Shown one piece after another: positions 23,895 through 35,332 of a DNA stretch of 64,000 nucleotides (positions within the stretch are counted from its first letter, which is position 1; each line of letters opens with the position of its first letter). Both the position numbers and the translations under genes were made by a program. The notes under the pieces were generated by a model. It ran no database searches, was not told the DNA's origin, and saw only the letters and a list, made by a program, of their open reading frames with translations. The DNA comes from Desmodus rotundus (lineage: Eukaryota > Chordata > Mammalia > Chiroptera > Phyllostomidae). Where the stretch lies: contig NC_071397.1 of NCBI RefSeq assembly GCF_022682495.2, forward strand, positions 32,813,427 to 32,877,426. The letters run 5' to 3'.

Positions 23895-25168
23895 CTTTTC
23901 TACATAGGATATCTTATAGCCATTATTTTAAACTCTGTATCTGGTATTTGTGTTGCTTCCATCTCATCTACATCTTTTAATTCTTTTAGTGGGGATTTTT
24001 CTGTTGTTCTTTGTTGTCCCATTTGACCTCTGTGTCAGGTAGGTGTGATATGTCCCCCAAAGCTACTTTGATTGTTTTATGATAAAGGTGTTCTGATGGG
24101 GTTGCCCAGACCTTCGGATCACCTGAACTCCGTGGTCCAGGAGTGTTTCTTGTGGGGTCTGTCTCCCCCTCATTGTAGTTGTGTCTTAAATGCTGCTGGC
24201 TCTTCTGTGGGTAGAGTTAACCCTTCAGGCTGGGCAACTGTAAGAGTAACCCTCGACCTCTGTGTGTGGGAAGCTGTATAAGTAGCTGGTGTTGGATGAC
24301 ATGTTGTTCCTAAGAGGGCCTGAAATCTGCAGGACTCCCCCTGTGGGTGTGCTGATGGCATGGCTAGTTGGTTTGAGCTTTGGTGTGGGCTGAAGTCCAC
24401 CCCTGATTTTGTTGGTTCTGGGTCTAGTTGGGTGGGGTTCAGAAACAGGTTGCTTTCAGACATTGTGTGTAACTAGCCCTAGACTACCTCTCTGTAGCTG
24501 CCAGGCTGTTTGCTGGTTGTATCCGTGTTCACTGGACATGCTTGTTCATGTGAGAGGCCAATCTGTGTAAACAAGACAGCTCTTCCCTGCTTGGCGCCAG
24601 TGGCTCTGTATGGGAGACGTGGCTCCCTGAGGTTGGTCTCCCCTTTTCAGCCACTCTGCCCTTCTCTGAGGTTGCCTGGTTTTTCTCCAGAGCCTTTTCA
24701 GCCCAAATACTGATCAGTAGATGATTTGATGAAAAAAAGCTGTTGTATTTTACACAATAGAATATTATGCAGCAGTAAAAACAAACAAACAAACAAACAA
24801 AACTCTTACATTTTGCACCAGCATGTATGGACCTGGAGAAAATTATGCTAAGTGAATTAAGCCAGTCAGTGAAAGAATACTGCATGATCTCACTTATATG
24901 TGGAATCTAATGAACACAATAAACTCACAAAGAAAAGAGTAACAGAAGCTTAGATACATAAAACAGACTGACAGCTGCCAGAAAGGAAGCAGCAGGGACT
25001 AGATGAAAGATGGTGAAGGGATTACCAAAAAAAATATTTATCCACAACCCATGGACACATACAGCAATATGGGGATTAGTTTGGGGAGGGGAGAGTAGGG
25101 GCTGGGTGGAGGTGGGGAAAGGGAGAAAAAATGGGAACTGTAACACCATAAGCAATAAAAACAAAAAT
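23895..25168 (+). mobile_element. L1 insertion with inverted 5' part (twin-primed)
   Basis: Two L1 pieces in opposite orientation form one insertion. 23895 to about 24708 is minus-strand L1 5' UTR running into the start of ORF1. About 24709 to 25168 is plus-strand L1 end (last part of ORF2, 3' UTR, A-rich tail). The whole is flanked by near-identical 13-bp direct repeats, aattatctaagga at 23882-23894 and aattatctgagga at 25169-25181. This is the structure expected from twin priming during L1 integration, with most of the middle of the element lost. There is no coding potential. Confidence 0.75.
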
Positions 25169-25434
25169 AATTATCTGAGGAGATGTCTAAACAAAATGAT
25201 GCCTTGCCCTCAACCAAGATTCTGATAATTGATGGGGGTGAGAAACGGGGCACCAGTATTTTTTAAAGTGATACACAGGGTATCAGAGCTGATGTCAAGA
25301 AAGAGCTCAGTGGGGTGAGGGTTAACTGAAGAGGTGCAACATTACCTGGGCTATGATGTAGGAGAGGTTGGAAGGCATGTATGTGAACATAAACAGTGTA
25401 GTGAGGTTTAAAAGCATCTTTATATCTTTGCTTA

Positions 25435-26156
25435 GAAAAAATAGACCCCTGTGGAAAACAGTATAGAGTTACCTCAAAAAATTAAAAATGGGACTGCATT
25501 ATGACCCAATGATCCCACTTCTGGGAATATATCCAAAGAAACCCAAAACATTAGTTCAAAAGAATACATGCACACTTATGTTCAGTGCAGTATTATTTAC
25601 CATAGCCAATATTTGGAAGCAGCCCAATTGTCTATCAGTAGGTGAGTAGATAAAAAAAGTTGTGGTATATTTACCCAATGGAATACCACTTGGCTGTAAA
25701 AAAGAAGGAAATCTTATCCTTTGCAATAGCATAAATGGACCTGGAGAGCATTATGCTAAGTGAAATAAGCCAGTCAGAGAAAGACAAGTAGCATATAATT
25801 TCATATATATGTGTAATAACATATAGAGCAAACTGAACTAACAAGCAAAATAGAACAGACTCATAGATAGAGAGCAGGCTGACAGCTGTTGGTGGGGGAG
25901 GGTGTTGGGGGCTGATTGCGGGGTGGAGGGGCTGATGAAATAAGAAAAAACTCATGGACACAGACAACGGTGTGGTGATTGCCCCAGGAATGGGGGGTAG
26001 TAGATGGTAAAGGGAGATAAATGATGGTGAAGGGAGACTCAGCTTGGAGTGGTGAGCACACAATATAGTGTATAGACGACATGTTATGAAATTGTGTAGC
26101 TGAATAATTTTGTTAACCAGTCACCCCAATAAATTCAATAAAAAGGGAAAAATAGA
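25435..26156 (+). mobile_element. 5'-truncated L1 insertion with target duplication
   Basis: The body 25446-26146 starts inside the ORF2 tail ('ctgtggaaaacagtatagag'), passes through 'gacccaatgatcccacttc', 'gaataccacttggctg', 'aagccagtcagagaaagac' and the 3' UTR, and ends in an A-rich tail. Flanks 'gaaaaaataga' (25435-25445) and 'gaaaaataga' (26147-26156) are a near-perfect target duplication. It is a different insertion from the one just upstream. Confidence 0.8.
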
Positions 26157-26787
26157 TAACTCAAACACTTTGAGAAAACCCTTTTTGAAATAAGGTCTAT
26201 TTGTAAAATATTGACAAACTTCTGAACTCGTGCTAAAGTTTCTACTTTAAATGCTCATATGTCAAAATTGTAAAACAGAGCAAGGAAAATTAGAGACTCA
26301 TCTATAGATCAAAGCAATTGAATTATAAATTATAATGATCAATTTTCATCCTTATTTCAATCAAGTTTTAAAATGTGAGAATATTTTAAATATTAGCAAA
26401 TGAATTTATAATAACAATAAAATTATTTTTATTATAGGAAAATTATTTAATGGTTTAAAAATTAGGTCATTAGCTGCTCTGAAGTGATATTATTTTACAC
26501 CATAAAAATAATGAATTTTTCTGACCTTATTCATCCAACAATAATATTGGATGACAATAAAATATTTCTTTTCATCAGAAATGTCTAAACAGTCAAAGAT
26601 TGATGAAGATAATGAACAACTAATGGATTATATGCAAGACTTAGAACATTATCCCATCCAAACAAATATTACCTGAATGGCTTTTTCTCAAACACAAGCT
26701 ACTTGGCAACTTTAGAAGAATTTGTGGAAATGTCTTCTGTTTAAGTAACTTGCTGAATCTGCTAGTGATTAGAATATTTAAAAAAAT
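26157..26787. other. Unassigned AT-rich sequence
   Basis: No gene or repeat recognised. Confidence 0.5.
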
Positions 26788-26794
26788 GACATGG

Positions 26795-27026
26795 GTCCTG
26801 GCCAGGTGGCTCAGTTGGTTGGAGTATGGTCCCATACACCAAAAGTCTGTGGGTTGAATTCCCGGTCAGGGCACAGACTTAGGTTGAAGTTTTGATCTCT
26901 GGTCTGGGTGGGAACAGGAGACTACCAATCGATGTTTCTCTCTCAAATCAATGTTTCTTTCTTTCTTTCTCTCTCTCTAAGACTCAATAAACATATCTTC
27001 AGGTGAGGATAAAAAAGAAAAATAAA
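26795..27026 (+). repeat. Ves SINE (bat), plus strand
   Basis: A tRNA-derived head with A box tggctcagttgg (26807-26818) and B box ggttgaattcc (26852-26862) gives a pol III internal promoter. A body with 'cggtcagggcacagactta' and 'ctggtctgggtgggaacag' follows, then 'caatgtttctttctttct' and a CT-rich and A-rich tail. The direct repeat gacatgg (26788-26794 and 27027-27033) is the target duplication. The B box has one change from the tRNA consensus. Confidence 0.9.
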
Positions 27027-27033
27027 GACATGG

Positions 27034-27774
27034 AATGCAAATAAGTGGTATAAACCTTTGATAAAACATTTAAATCTGTGAGGAAAGCTACATCTAGCAA
27101 AGAACATACCAGTTAAAATACACCTCTGGCCAAGATTTCTGAGCCTATTACTATGTATAGATGACATAAGGCAGTATTTCCTAGGTTTCAAATATGTGTT
27201 CCTATATATACACCAAAGATAAAAAATGAGGTCCCGATAATGTTTCTTTCTTTGACTCTTCCTTAGCCTTACTGTTGCCTCGCTTTGCCATGTGTTCAAC
27301 CACCTTCTGTGAAGAAGGGACTTGCTTCCCCCAAAGCCACCACCTCTGGTAGGTAAACTCTGAAGTAGAACCATTCCTCTGCCACTTGTTATCTTTTCCT
27401 GAGTCCCTTCTTGAGAACTTTCCAGCACTTTTACCACCAATGATAAGGGTTAATTTTCATCCCACATAATCAGACACTTTCTCTACAGATGCTCTTCCAA
27501 TAAGTTCAGGTATGCTGTAAACTCAGTGATATATTTGATCTATACAATATACACCATCATTTTGTGTCCTTGTCATTACCAATAATACAATCAAATTACA
27601 CATGTCAAACATTTTTAAAAGTAGAAGGGCCAATGAAATAGAGTTAATAAAACATCTGATGTCTGTTTTCCTGCAATATGATTCCTTTTATGTTTAATGT
27701 AATTTTTCTAAGACCTTAAATCTGGGCTAATTTAAACAATCTGGAAAATTATAGCCGCCAAAAAAAGAAGTGCT
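27034..27774. other. Unassigned sequence
   Basis: No gene recognised. A minus-strand frame of 165 codons (27440-26943) runs through the Ves tail and shows no domain, so it is a chance frame. Confidence 0.5.
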
Positions 27775-27985
27775 CAAATTCTGGTTCTCCTATTTATTAG
27801 CTCTGCGTCCTTGTACAAGTCAGCACCTCTCGGAGCCCTCTTTTCCTCATCAGTAAGATGAGCATAATATTGCCTCTGATTTTCCCACTGCAAGTCATTA
27901 TTGCAAGAATAAAACAAAATTATTTTTGTAACAGGGATTAGTACCTACTAGAGTGGTAGATAAATGTTGTTAATATTAGCATGTT
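27775..27985 (+). repeat. MIR SINE
   Basis: Good block order for MIR: 'tctggttctcctatttatt', 'agctctgcgtccttgtaca', 'agtcagcacctctcggagcc', 'tcctcatcagtaagatgag', 'attattgcaagaataaaac' and 'gtacctactagagtgg'. An ancient element common to mammals. Confidence 0.75.
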
Positions 27986-27989
27986 GAGT

Positions 27990-29663
27990 GTGCCATTTTC
28001 ATTTTTCTCTGACTTATGGGTCCCCTGAAGATTCTGTAAGTGTCCACTTGTATATATAACTGTGCTCACAGTATAAAGATTGTAAATGCGAAGAAGCTGG
28101 GGAAGCAGAGCTCCCAACACGAGAAATTATGTACTCAACAATTATAATTTAGTAAATTCCACATTTTAAACTAGTTTTCAACTATTTGTATTTAGAATTA
28201 CCAAAAAAAATAAGACCAAATTTTAAGGCAAAAGGGCAGGCAGTTACACTTACCATGTTGGCCTGGATACATTTGGGTGAGGTTTATTTTGTAAAGTTTT
28301 AGAGATTTCAAATACAAGGCTAAACATACAAGGGTGATAAATTCTTCCTTATTTCTTCAGTGACCAAACTAAGAAATAGAGAACTAAGCGACTACCCTGC
28401 GATGGAGTCCTGTGGGAGGGAAAGTGTGTTTTTTGAGTATCAACCTCTCATGCTGCCTTTACAGTCCAGTAAACCCAGCAGCGCCTTCCTGGTTTAGGCT
28501 TGACCCCCACCTGATCCTTAACCAATGTGACCTTTCCTGACAGACCCTGAGAAAACATGTGTTTTGTGTTTGTAGTTCGATGCTAGTTCACATATTACTA
28601 AAACATTGTGTCCACTGTTATATAATTAAACTGAAAGAAACACTCTGTGGAATGTGGACTAGCAATATGACCCAAAGTTCATTGGAGAAATCCTAAGTTC
28701 TTTAAGGATAGTGTATATTTGGTTAATCACACAAATATAGCCTTGGTTTTGTCCATACTAAAATTAATAACATTTGGAAAAGAACATTGGTGCCTTCTCT
28801 TGAATTTTGTTTGTCTGTAGCATACAGACACCTAGCAAGGTTGTAGAGAAGCATTTGCTGTCTGATAAGGACAATGCCGCTTCATAGGACAAAAGAGGCC
28901 ATCCTCATTGTGCCTATATTGTTACAGCGATCAAAACATTTGCTAAAAATTGACTTGTGTATTTATAAATTTATTGTGTTTCATGCAGAATAATTCTCAC
29001 TATAATTTATCACTTTGAATAGCAGTGACACTTCTGTTTACAGGGTCAGAAAAATTTAAATGGAATGGGATTTCCTGGAAATTTTCCGCTCCTTTAATTT
29101 TTAAAAGCCTATCAGAATATCCTCTGTTCCAGTCCATCAAGTCATGGACCTTTCAATAAAACATCAAAGGAAGAAAAGAAAAAGGAAAAAATTGAGTGGT
29201 TCAATGAGTCTTTTCTTTAAAGATCCCTATCAACTTTTTGGTGCAGCTACACTCAGATACTTTTTAATTTTAAGACACAAAAGTTTTTTCACAATGAATA
29301 TGGTCACATTCATTCTGACAAAACAGAGTTCAAGATTTAAAGTTACCCCAGGACAAACACTAACCCTGCCAAAAATAGCAGATTCAAGATGTACTGTTAT
29401 TCAGTTACTCACTGAAGAACCCCAAAGTTTGACTTTGCTGATTTTCACATGAACTCTGTCCTGCAGGATCCACTAGCTAATGCCAGTGGCGAGTTAATAC
29501 CACATGTTTATACTTGGTTGAGAGTCCTGACTTGAAGTCTCCTTGGCAAAATATAGTTGTTTGTTCCTGGAGTTTTTCTCCATGCTCCTCTGAAGTAGTT
29601 TTTAAATATACTATAAGAAAAATAATTTAACATTAACTTTTGAAAAGCATGAGTATATAGTTT
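27990..29663. other. Unassigned intergenic sequence
   Basis: No gene found. The longest plus frame (102 codons, 29144-29452) starts in an A/G-rich stretch and has no recognisable motif. Confidence 0.5.
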
Positions 29664-29910
29664 TATGAAATTCTTTTTTGATTAAATCATTTTATTTTTA
29701 TTCTATTACAGTTGTCCTGATTTTTCCTTCTTTGCCCTCTTCCACCCAGCCTGCTCCCGCACTCCCACAGTCAATCCCCACACTGTTGTCCATGTCTATG
29801 GGTCATTCATACACGTTCTTTGTCTAGTCCCTTCCCCTTTTTTCCACCATTATCCCCCCCCCAATCTGGTCACTTTCAGTCTGTTCCATATTTCCAATTC
29901 TATGAAATTC
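29664..29910 (-). mobile_element. 5'-truncated L1 insertion with target duplication
   Basis: The insertion 29674-29900 is the reverse complement of the L1 3' end: T-rich tail, 'attctattacagttgtcc', 'caatccccacactgttgtcc', 'gggtcattcatacacg' and 'ttctttgtctagtccc'. It is bounded by the exact direct repeat tatgaaattc at 29664-29673 and 29901-29910. Confidence 0.85.
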
Positions 29911-32103
29911 CTGAAGAATTCTATTTTTCATCACAGATTATAGATCATACAAGTGATCAAGAAAAAGTGGGCAATTGGCCTTCCTGGGAAGGAGGGCTTT
30001 GTGGTCTTTCTCCCACCGAGGCTTAAAACCCAGATTCTTTGGGCTGAGAGTGGTCTGTAAAAGACTGAAAATGTGGTGCCTTGGATTTTTACTTGAGAAC
30101 ACACATATATTCAAGGACAGGCTCCCTTCTGGTGCACTGCATCACACAGTATATGTGAGTCCATGTGCCACGTGACATAATGACAGATTTGATAGAGTAA
30201 GAATCAGTCCCTCATCTTCTTCTGCTTCTTATATTATTGTTGCTTGGGTGACAGATTTGTAACCGTGACTTCTCTCATCAGAGCACATTTTTCCTATATA
30301 TTATATATATAATATATATATTTATATATATATTATATATTTCCTATAACTAACCATAGGATCATATTATTTTTACACATGATTTCTTCAAACAGCTTTG
30401 AATTTATAAATTTAAATGTATTTTAACTAAAATTTTTGAGAAGTTACTATACTGACAATGGAGGAGGCCAGAAGGCAATAACAAATCCTTCACCTGGTCC
30501 TCTTATTATGGTTCAGGAATAAGATATTTATACAAGTAATGACAACACAAAACAGAACATGTGTTGGTTTCAATCAAGGAAATACATTTTTATTTTCCCT
30601 TTCTTCTGTGACAACTTTCTTTAACTTTTCCCAAGTGCTTTTCCTTTATATATTTATAGTGTACACTGTGGCCTTTGACATTTACGTATGCTTGAAACAA
30701 TCTGTTATTTTTTCAAAGGGGAATGTTTGTTTATAGTTTCCAATAGTTTGACATTTGAAGTGTTGGATTTTCTCTACTGAAAAAAAATTAAAGAGAAATT
30801 GCTTACAAGACATTGCCATTACTGTTCAGTTTCATAAAAAGACTCCTTTGCCTTTAGTAATTGAAAGTAGAGGGTGAGATATTTATAGAGGGTGAAAACT
30901 ACTAAGATGATTCTGATTTATTTTTGCTATATGACCTTGCTCTACGATGCTATTACTTCAAGCCAGACACCATGACCTTCCTCAATTTCAGACAAATTTT
31001 CTCCATGATTGCTTCACGTTAGAACTGCAGTTCTTTTAGCTCATGTTTCCATCTGGAAATGAATCACCGAGTGATCCACATGTGCCATCCCAGCTGAAGT
31101 CCATCTGGGGCCTGTCTCCAACGGCTCTGCCAGACACAAGGTATTCCAAGCCACAAGAGGTTGGCTTTCCCATTTGATCAATGAGGACAATATGTAAATT
31201 TGATATGATATTTTAAGGTCAACATTAAAAGCAAAAGGCCTTTATTTATTCTTTCCTTAAGACGGTTCAAATACAAAAGTGGATTAAACTTGAAGCCTGC
31301 TTCATTATGGAAAGTAGATTATTTACAATTTCTGTCCTTATCCTGATGGAAAAGAATTTCACTTATTGAATCTCATTTCTTTCAAATTTATTTTTCTGAT
31401 AGCAAAAAAATTTTATGTATTGAATTAGTGAATTTCATATATTTTTCTTTTATGATGTAAAATTTTCCTCCATTCTTAAATTGTAAAAGTCATTTAACAA
31501 ATCAAAATAATCTAAGGTCCATCATATCTCAACAAACAAATTTACCAAAGGACACAATGAATTTAAGGGGGAAAAAAAGGGATTTTCTGAACACATAAAC
31601 ACACCAATTGTGTTATCTACAACTATCAGTTACCACTTCTTGTTATCCAGTAATTACATTTTGGCTGTAAAATGTATACCTTGTATACCAAAGGTCACTA
31701 TCACTGAAGAGCTTTTAAGTAAGAGTAAGAATGATAGCTATAATTTCACTTATAACTCTGACTCACATAAACCTTAGAATAAAACATTGTGTGAAAAAAA
31801 AACCTTCTTTATTCTTCCCACCCTTATCAGAGGTAGAATGTGAGTTTTATATCACACATGATTCCCTGAAGCTAATATGTACTGAGTTCAAAAGATAGAA
31901 AGCACAAGACTTATTGTCTATAATATATTTTATATGGAGTATATAGTATATATTATATGTGTCATCTTGTGACAGTCCTTGTCTTAACTTAGGCTCTCCA
32001 GAATCAAAGCCTGAGAGGCATGTAGTTTGAGAAGTGATCCTCTTTGTGGCAGTGAAGGGCTTGTGAGAATAAGAGAAGGAGGGAGACAATTAGCACAACA
32101 ATG
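29911..32103. other. Unassigned intergenic sequence
   Basis: No gene recognised. It contains the TA-rich tract given separately (30291-30350) and another short AT-rich stretch near 31920-31960. Confidence 0.5.
30291..30350. repeat. TA-rich palindromic tract
   Basis: About 50 bases of alternating T and A, largely self-complementary, framed by the direct repeat 'ttcctata' at both ends. It can extrude as a hairpin. Confidence 0.85.
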
Positions 32104-32260
32104 CAGTGATTTTCAACCTTTTACTAAAATTTTGTGGCACACAAAATATGTACTTCCTGCTTATCTGACCCCCAAAAATAAGTTTAATTTTGATTCACTC
32201 ACACCAGAAAGCTATTATTGTATCGGCTGTTGTCATTTTTTAATTTGACAATCTTTTTTC
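32104..32260 (+). repeat. hAT-Charlie-like fragment
   Basis: Begins with 'cagtgattttcaacctttta', a typical hAT end, and continues 'ttttgtggcacacaaaat', 'ttatctgacccccaaaaata' and 'tttgattcactcacacc'. Its other end is missing where the large L1 begins, so it was cut by that insertion or deleted with it. Confidence 0.55.
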
Positions 32261-32261
32261 A

Positions 32262-34371
32262 GCACCAGGGACAGAAGGTGCCTGACCCCACCGCCCCAGC
32301 AGCTGCAGCTGCAGCAGCAGCAGCAGAGGCCCAAAGCTCACACACACCCACAGTCCGGGACGGGGACTGTGAACGCCTGACCAGAGGCACCTCAAGCCCA
32401 ACCCTAATGGCCGGGGGGCAGCAGAAGAGGGGGCATATGTCTGCATCCGAAGGGGTAGTCACCACGCCACCCCCACTCTGTAGGCTGGACTGGCTGAAGG
32501 TGGAGATACTCCCACAGAGGACAGCTGCAGGGTTCAAGGAGTCAGCAATCCCCAGAAAGACTTAACTCAGTGGGGGTGCTGAACTGCCCTGAAGGGGCAC
32601 TGAGAGTCCCTAGCATCTAGGATAGCAAAGAGCAAGAATGTGGTGTGTGAGTTGCCCCTAACTGGTGCACCTCAAGGACAGTGCAACTGGTAGACTGAAG
32701 GCCTAGGCTGGGTGCAGAAGGGCACTGGGGGCCCAGCAGTGAATGGAGGAACAAGGCTGGAAGCTGGGCAACTGGGCTCAGACCTGGCTCCCATCCCCAC
32801 AACCACAGGAAGGGAGAAAGGCAAAACCAATCCCTCCTCAGCCTGCTGCAGCCAGGAAGGCCAGCAGAACTGGCTTGGCTTGTTTAAAGCCAGAAGAAGT
32901 TGGTTTTTATTTTTTTAATTCTTCTTCCTTTCTTTCCTTTTTTTCTTTTCTCTTCTTTTCTCTTCTCTTCTCTTTTCTTTCCTTCCTTCCTTCCCTCCTT
33001 CCTTCCTTCCTTCCTTCTTTCCTTTCTTTCTTTTTCCTTCTTCCCTCCTTCTTTTTTTTTTTAATTCCACAAGTGAGACAATAAAATCTGGAGCTGTGAA
33101 AGGACCAAAGTTAGACCCAAACAGGGGTCATCCCACAACTGAGATGGTAAGACAAATTTCACTTTTCTATTCCAGAGAACTTGCAAGCCATTGTATATTT
33201 GTATTATCATTATTTTTTCATTGTTTTTACATCTTTTATTTTGTTAGTATTTTTTTAATTTCTCTTCTCTCTGTTTAGATTTCTTCAATTGGTTTGTTAA
33301 ATTGCGTTGTTTGACTGGTTTCCCTGGTTCTCTCTTTACTAGTGTATTTTTAATTTTCCAACTTTCACCTCACTTGTGTTCCAATACTGTGGGTCCTGTA
33401 CTTCCTATTCTTGTTATTTAGACCACATAGATTCTGTCCTATGATGGTTGCTCCATTACTATTGTAAGTAATTGCTATTCCAAACAATTATAAATAATAC
33501 ACAGCACCCCTCCTGGATCTTAACTCACTTCACTGTTTCCAGAACTTTATTCTCTCACACACCCCACCTATTTTCTACCTTTTACTTTCACTTTACCTCA
33601 TAATCTGACCTCCCACAGGCTCACTGCTTTCTAGATCCAACTCACATTCCTCCCCCCCCCAACAAGAGTCTTATTTCCACCTTTTCTAAAAAGTGGCTAG
33701 TTGGGTGAAATATCACAATTAACACTATGCATATCCAAAAGACCTCCTATCTCTTCTCTACAGGTTGGTACTTTACATACCATACAATACACTCCCACTG
33801 TATTAAGCCATTTTGTCTTCCCCTCCAACTGATCACAAAAAAAGGAGGTGGAAGCTGTGAACACCAGGATACCTGCTGGAAGAGGAAATCCACCAACAAA
33901 GGAACCAACAACAGATAACAATGGAAGAAGGTGAAAGAGGCAGTGGAAGCCACATTAATCCCAACCCAGGACCGATCTGGAAATACAACCAAATGGTGGA
34001 GGGATTTCCCAAAATAAACAACTGAACAATAGTGAGAGGGAAGCCACAAAACCTTGTACAGACAGAAGCAGCTTCAACACAGTCTGCCCACACCTGCACA
34101 ACAGAATACAAGAAGTGGTGAATGGAGTGACCCTCAGTTACCCAGCTGGTGGAAAGGACCCATCAAAGAAAGACCCAACAACAATCAAAACCCTAAGACA
34201 TACACAGAGCCAACATAAATGACAGCCCAAGACTAGCAAGCTTAAGAGACCAAGGAGACTGTACCACTGAATCCCACAGGTATTCTACCATAGAAGTACA
34301 CACCAGAAACACAGGGAGTCAAAACAGATCAATTTAAGAAGCAGAGGCTAACAAGAAGACACCCACAAAAA
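32262..34371 (+). promoter_or_regulatory. L1 5' UTR (promoter region)
   Basis: The first 650 bases are GC-rich with CpG and a GCAGCA run (32301-32325), as expected for an L1 internal pol II promoter. A pyrimidine tract (32906-33063), an AT-rich middle part and an A-rich region up to the ORF1 start follow. At about 2.1 kb it is longer than the roughly 0.9 kb of human L1. A GT..AG pair (gt at 33147, ag at 33763, the latter after a pyrimidine run) gives an intron-like 617-base segment covering most of the AT-rich part. Confidence 0.7.
32906..33063 (+). repeat. Polypyrimidine tract, TTCC/TTTC simple repeat
   Basis: A nearly pure C/T stretch including 'cttccttccttccttccctc' inside the L1 5' UTR. 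The G/A strand could form triplex structures. It is probably unstable in length. Confidence 0.9.
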
Positions 34372-35320
34372 ATGGGAAGACAAAGAAACAATCCCCAAAT
34401 GAAAGGAAAGGAGGAAACCTCAGAAAGAATGCTAAATGAAATAGAGGCAAGTCAACTGTCAGATACTGAGTTCAAAGCAATGGTTATCAGCAAGCTCAAT
34501 GAGCTCACAGAGAATTGCCAAAAACTACAGGGAAACTACAATGAACTCGTTGCAAACTATATCAGCATGAAAAAGGAAATAGAAACTATCAACAAGGGCC
34601 AAAAGGAAATGAAGAATACAGTTTCTGAACTGAAGAACACAGTAGAAGGGATCAAAAGCAGGCTTGATGAAGCAGAGGATCAGATCAGCAAGCTGGAGGA
34701 CAAGGTAGAAAGAAACACCCAGAATGAGCAAGAGAAGGAAAAGATGCTCAGAAAGAATGAAGAGGGGTTGAGGGAAATGCAGGACAACATGAAACATAAT
34801 AATATCCATATAATAGGGAAACCAGAAGAATAGGAAGAGCAAGGGATAGAAAGCCTGTTTGAAAAAGTAATGGTGGAAAACTTCCCTAATGTGATGAGAG
34901 AAAAAAATCACACAAATCCAGGAAACACAGAGTCCCAATCAAGACGAACCCAAAAAGGCCAACTTCAAAATACATCCTATTAAAATGGCAAAATTCCAAG
35001 ACAAAGAGAGAATTTTAAAGGCAGCAGGGGGAAAACCAGAACATACAAGGGAGTCCCAATAAGACTACCAGGTGACTTCTCAAAGGAAACACTCTAAGCC
35101 AGAAGGGAATGCCAAGAAATATTCCAAATAATGAAAACCAAGGGCCTGCAACTGAGACTACTCTATCCAGCAAGGCTCTCAATTAAAATGGGAGGCCAAA
35201 TAAGGATGTTTCTGGACCAAAGAAGCCTCAAAGATATACATCCTCCAAACCAGCTCTGCAAGAGATGCTAAAGAGTCTGCTTTAAGAACAGGAAGAAAAA
35301 CAGTGAGAGAGAGAAGAACA
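34372..35320 (+). pseudogene. L1 ORF1, broken
   Basis: Encodes the remains of the L1 RNA-binding chaperone, which trimerises and coats L1 RNA in cytoplasmic particles. The start ATG at 34372 opens a 153-codon frame. After a basic N-terminus, about residues 40-130 are charged with heptad-like Leu/Ile spacing and form the coiled coil ('SELKNTVEGIKSRLDEAE', 'ISKLEDKVERN'). The RRM-like domain begins at 'NNIHIIG' and the frame stops at 34831-34833, where the family normally continues. Downstream to about 35320 the C-terminal RNA-binding part is readable only in changing frames, for instance a 'LLYPARLSIKMGG' block near 35160-35195. ORF2 follows closely in a different frame, as usual for L1. Confidence 0.85.
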
Positions 35321-35332
35321 CAGGTATGAAAA

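Noticed and set aside
26943..27440. Minus-strand frame of 165 codons
   Set aside because: It includes the Ves SINE tail simple repeat and shows no domain, start context or conservation signal I can judge.
32262..32900. CpG-island promoter of a cellular gene
   Set aside because: The GC-rich block is the L1 5' UTR, followed in order by L1 ORF1 and ORF2.
34525..34938. Minus-strand frame of 137 codons rich in Phe and Leu
   Set aside because: Exactly antisense to the L1 ORF1 coiled-coil region.
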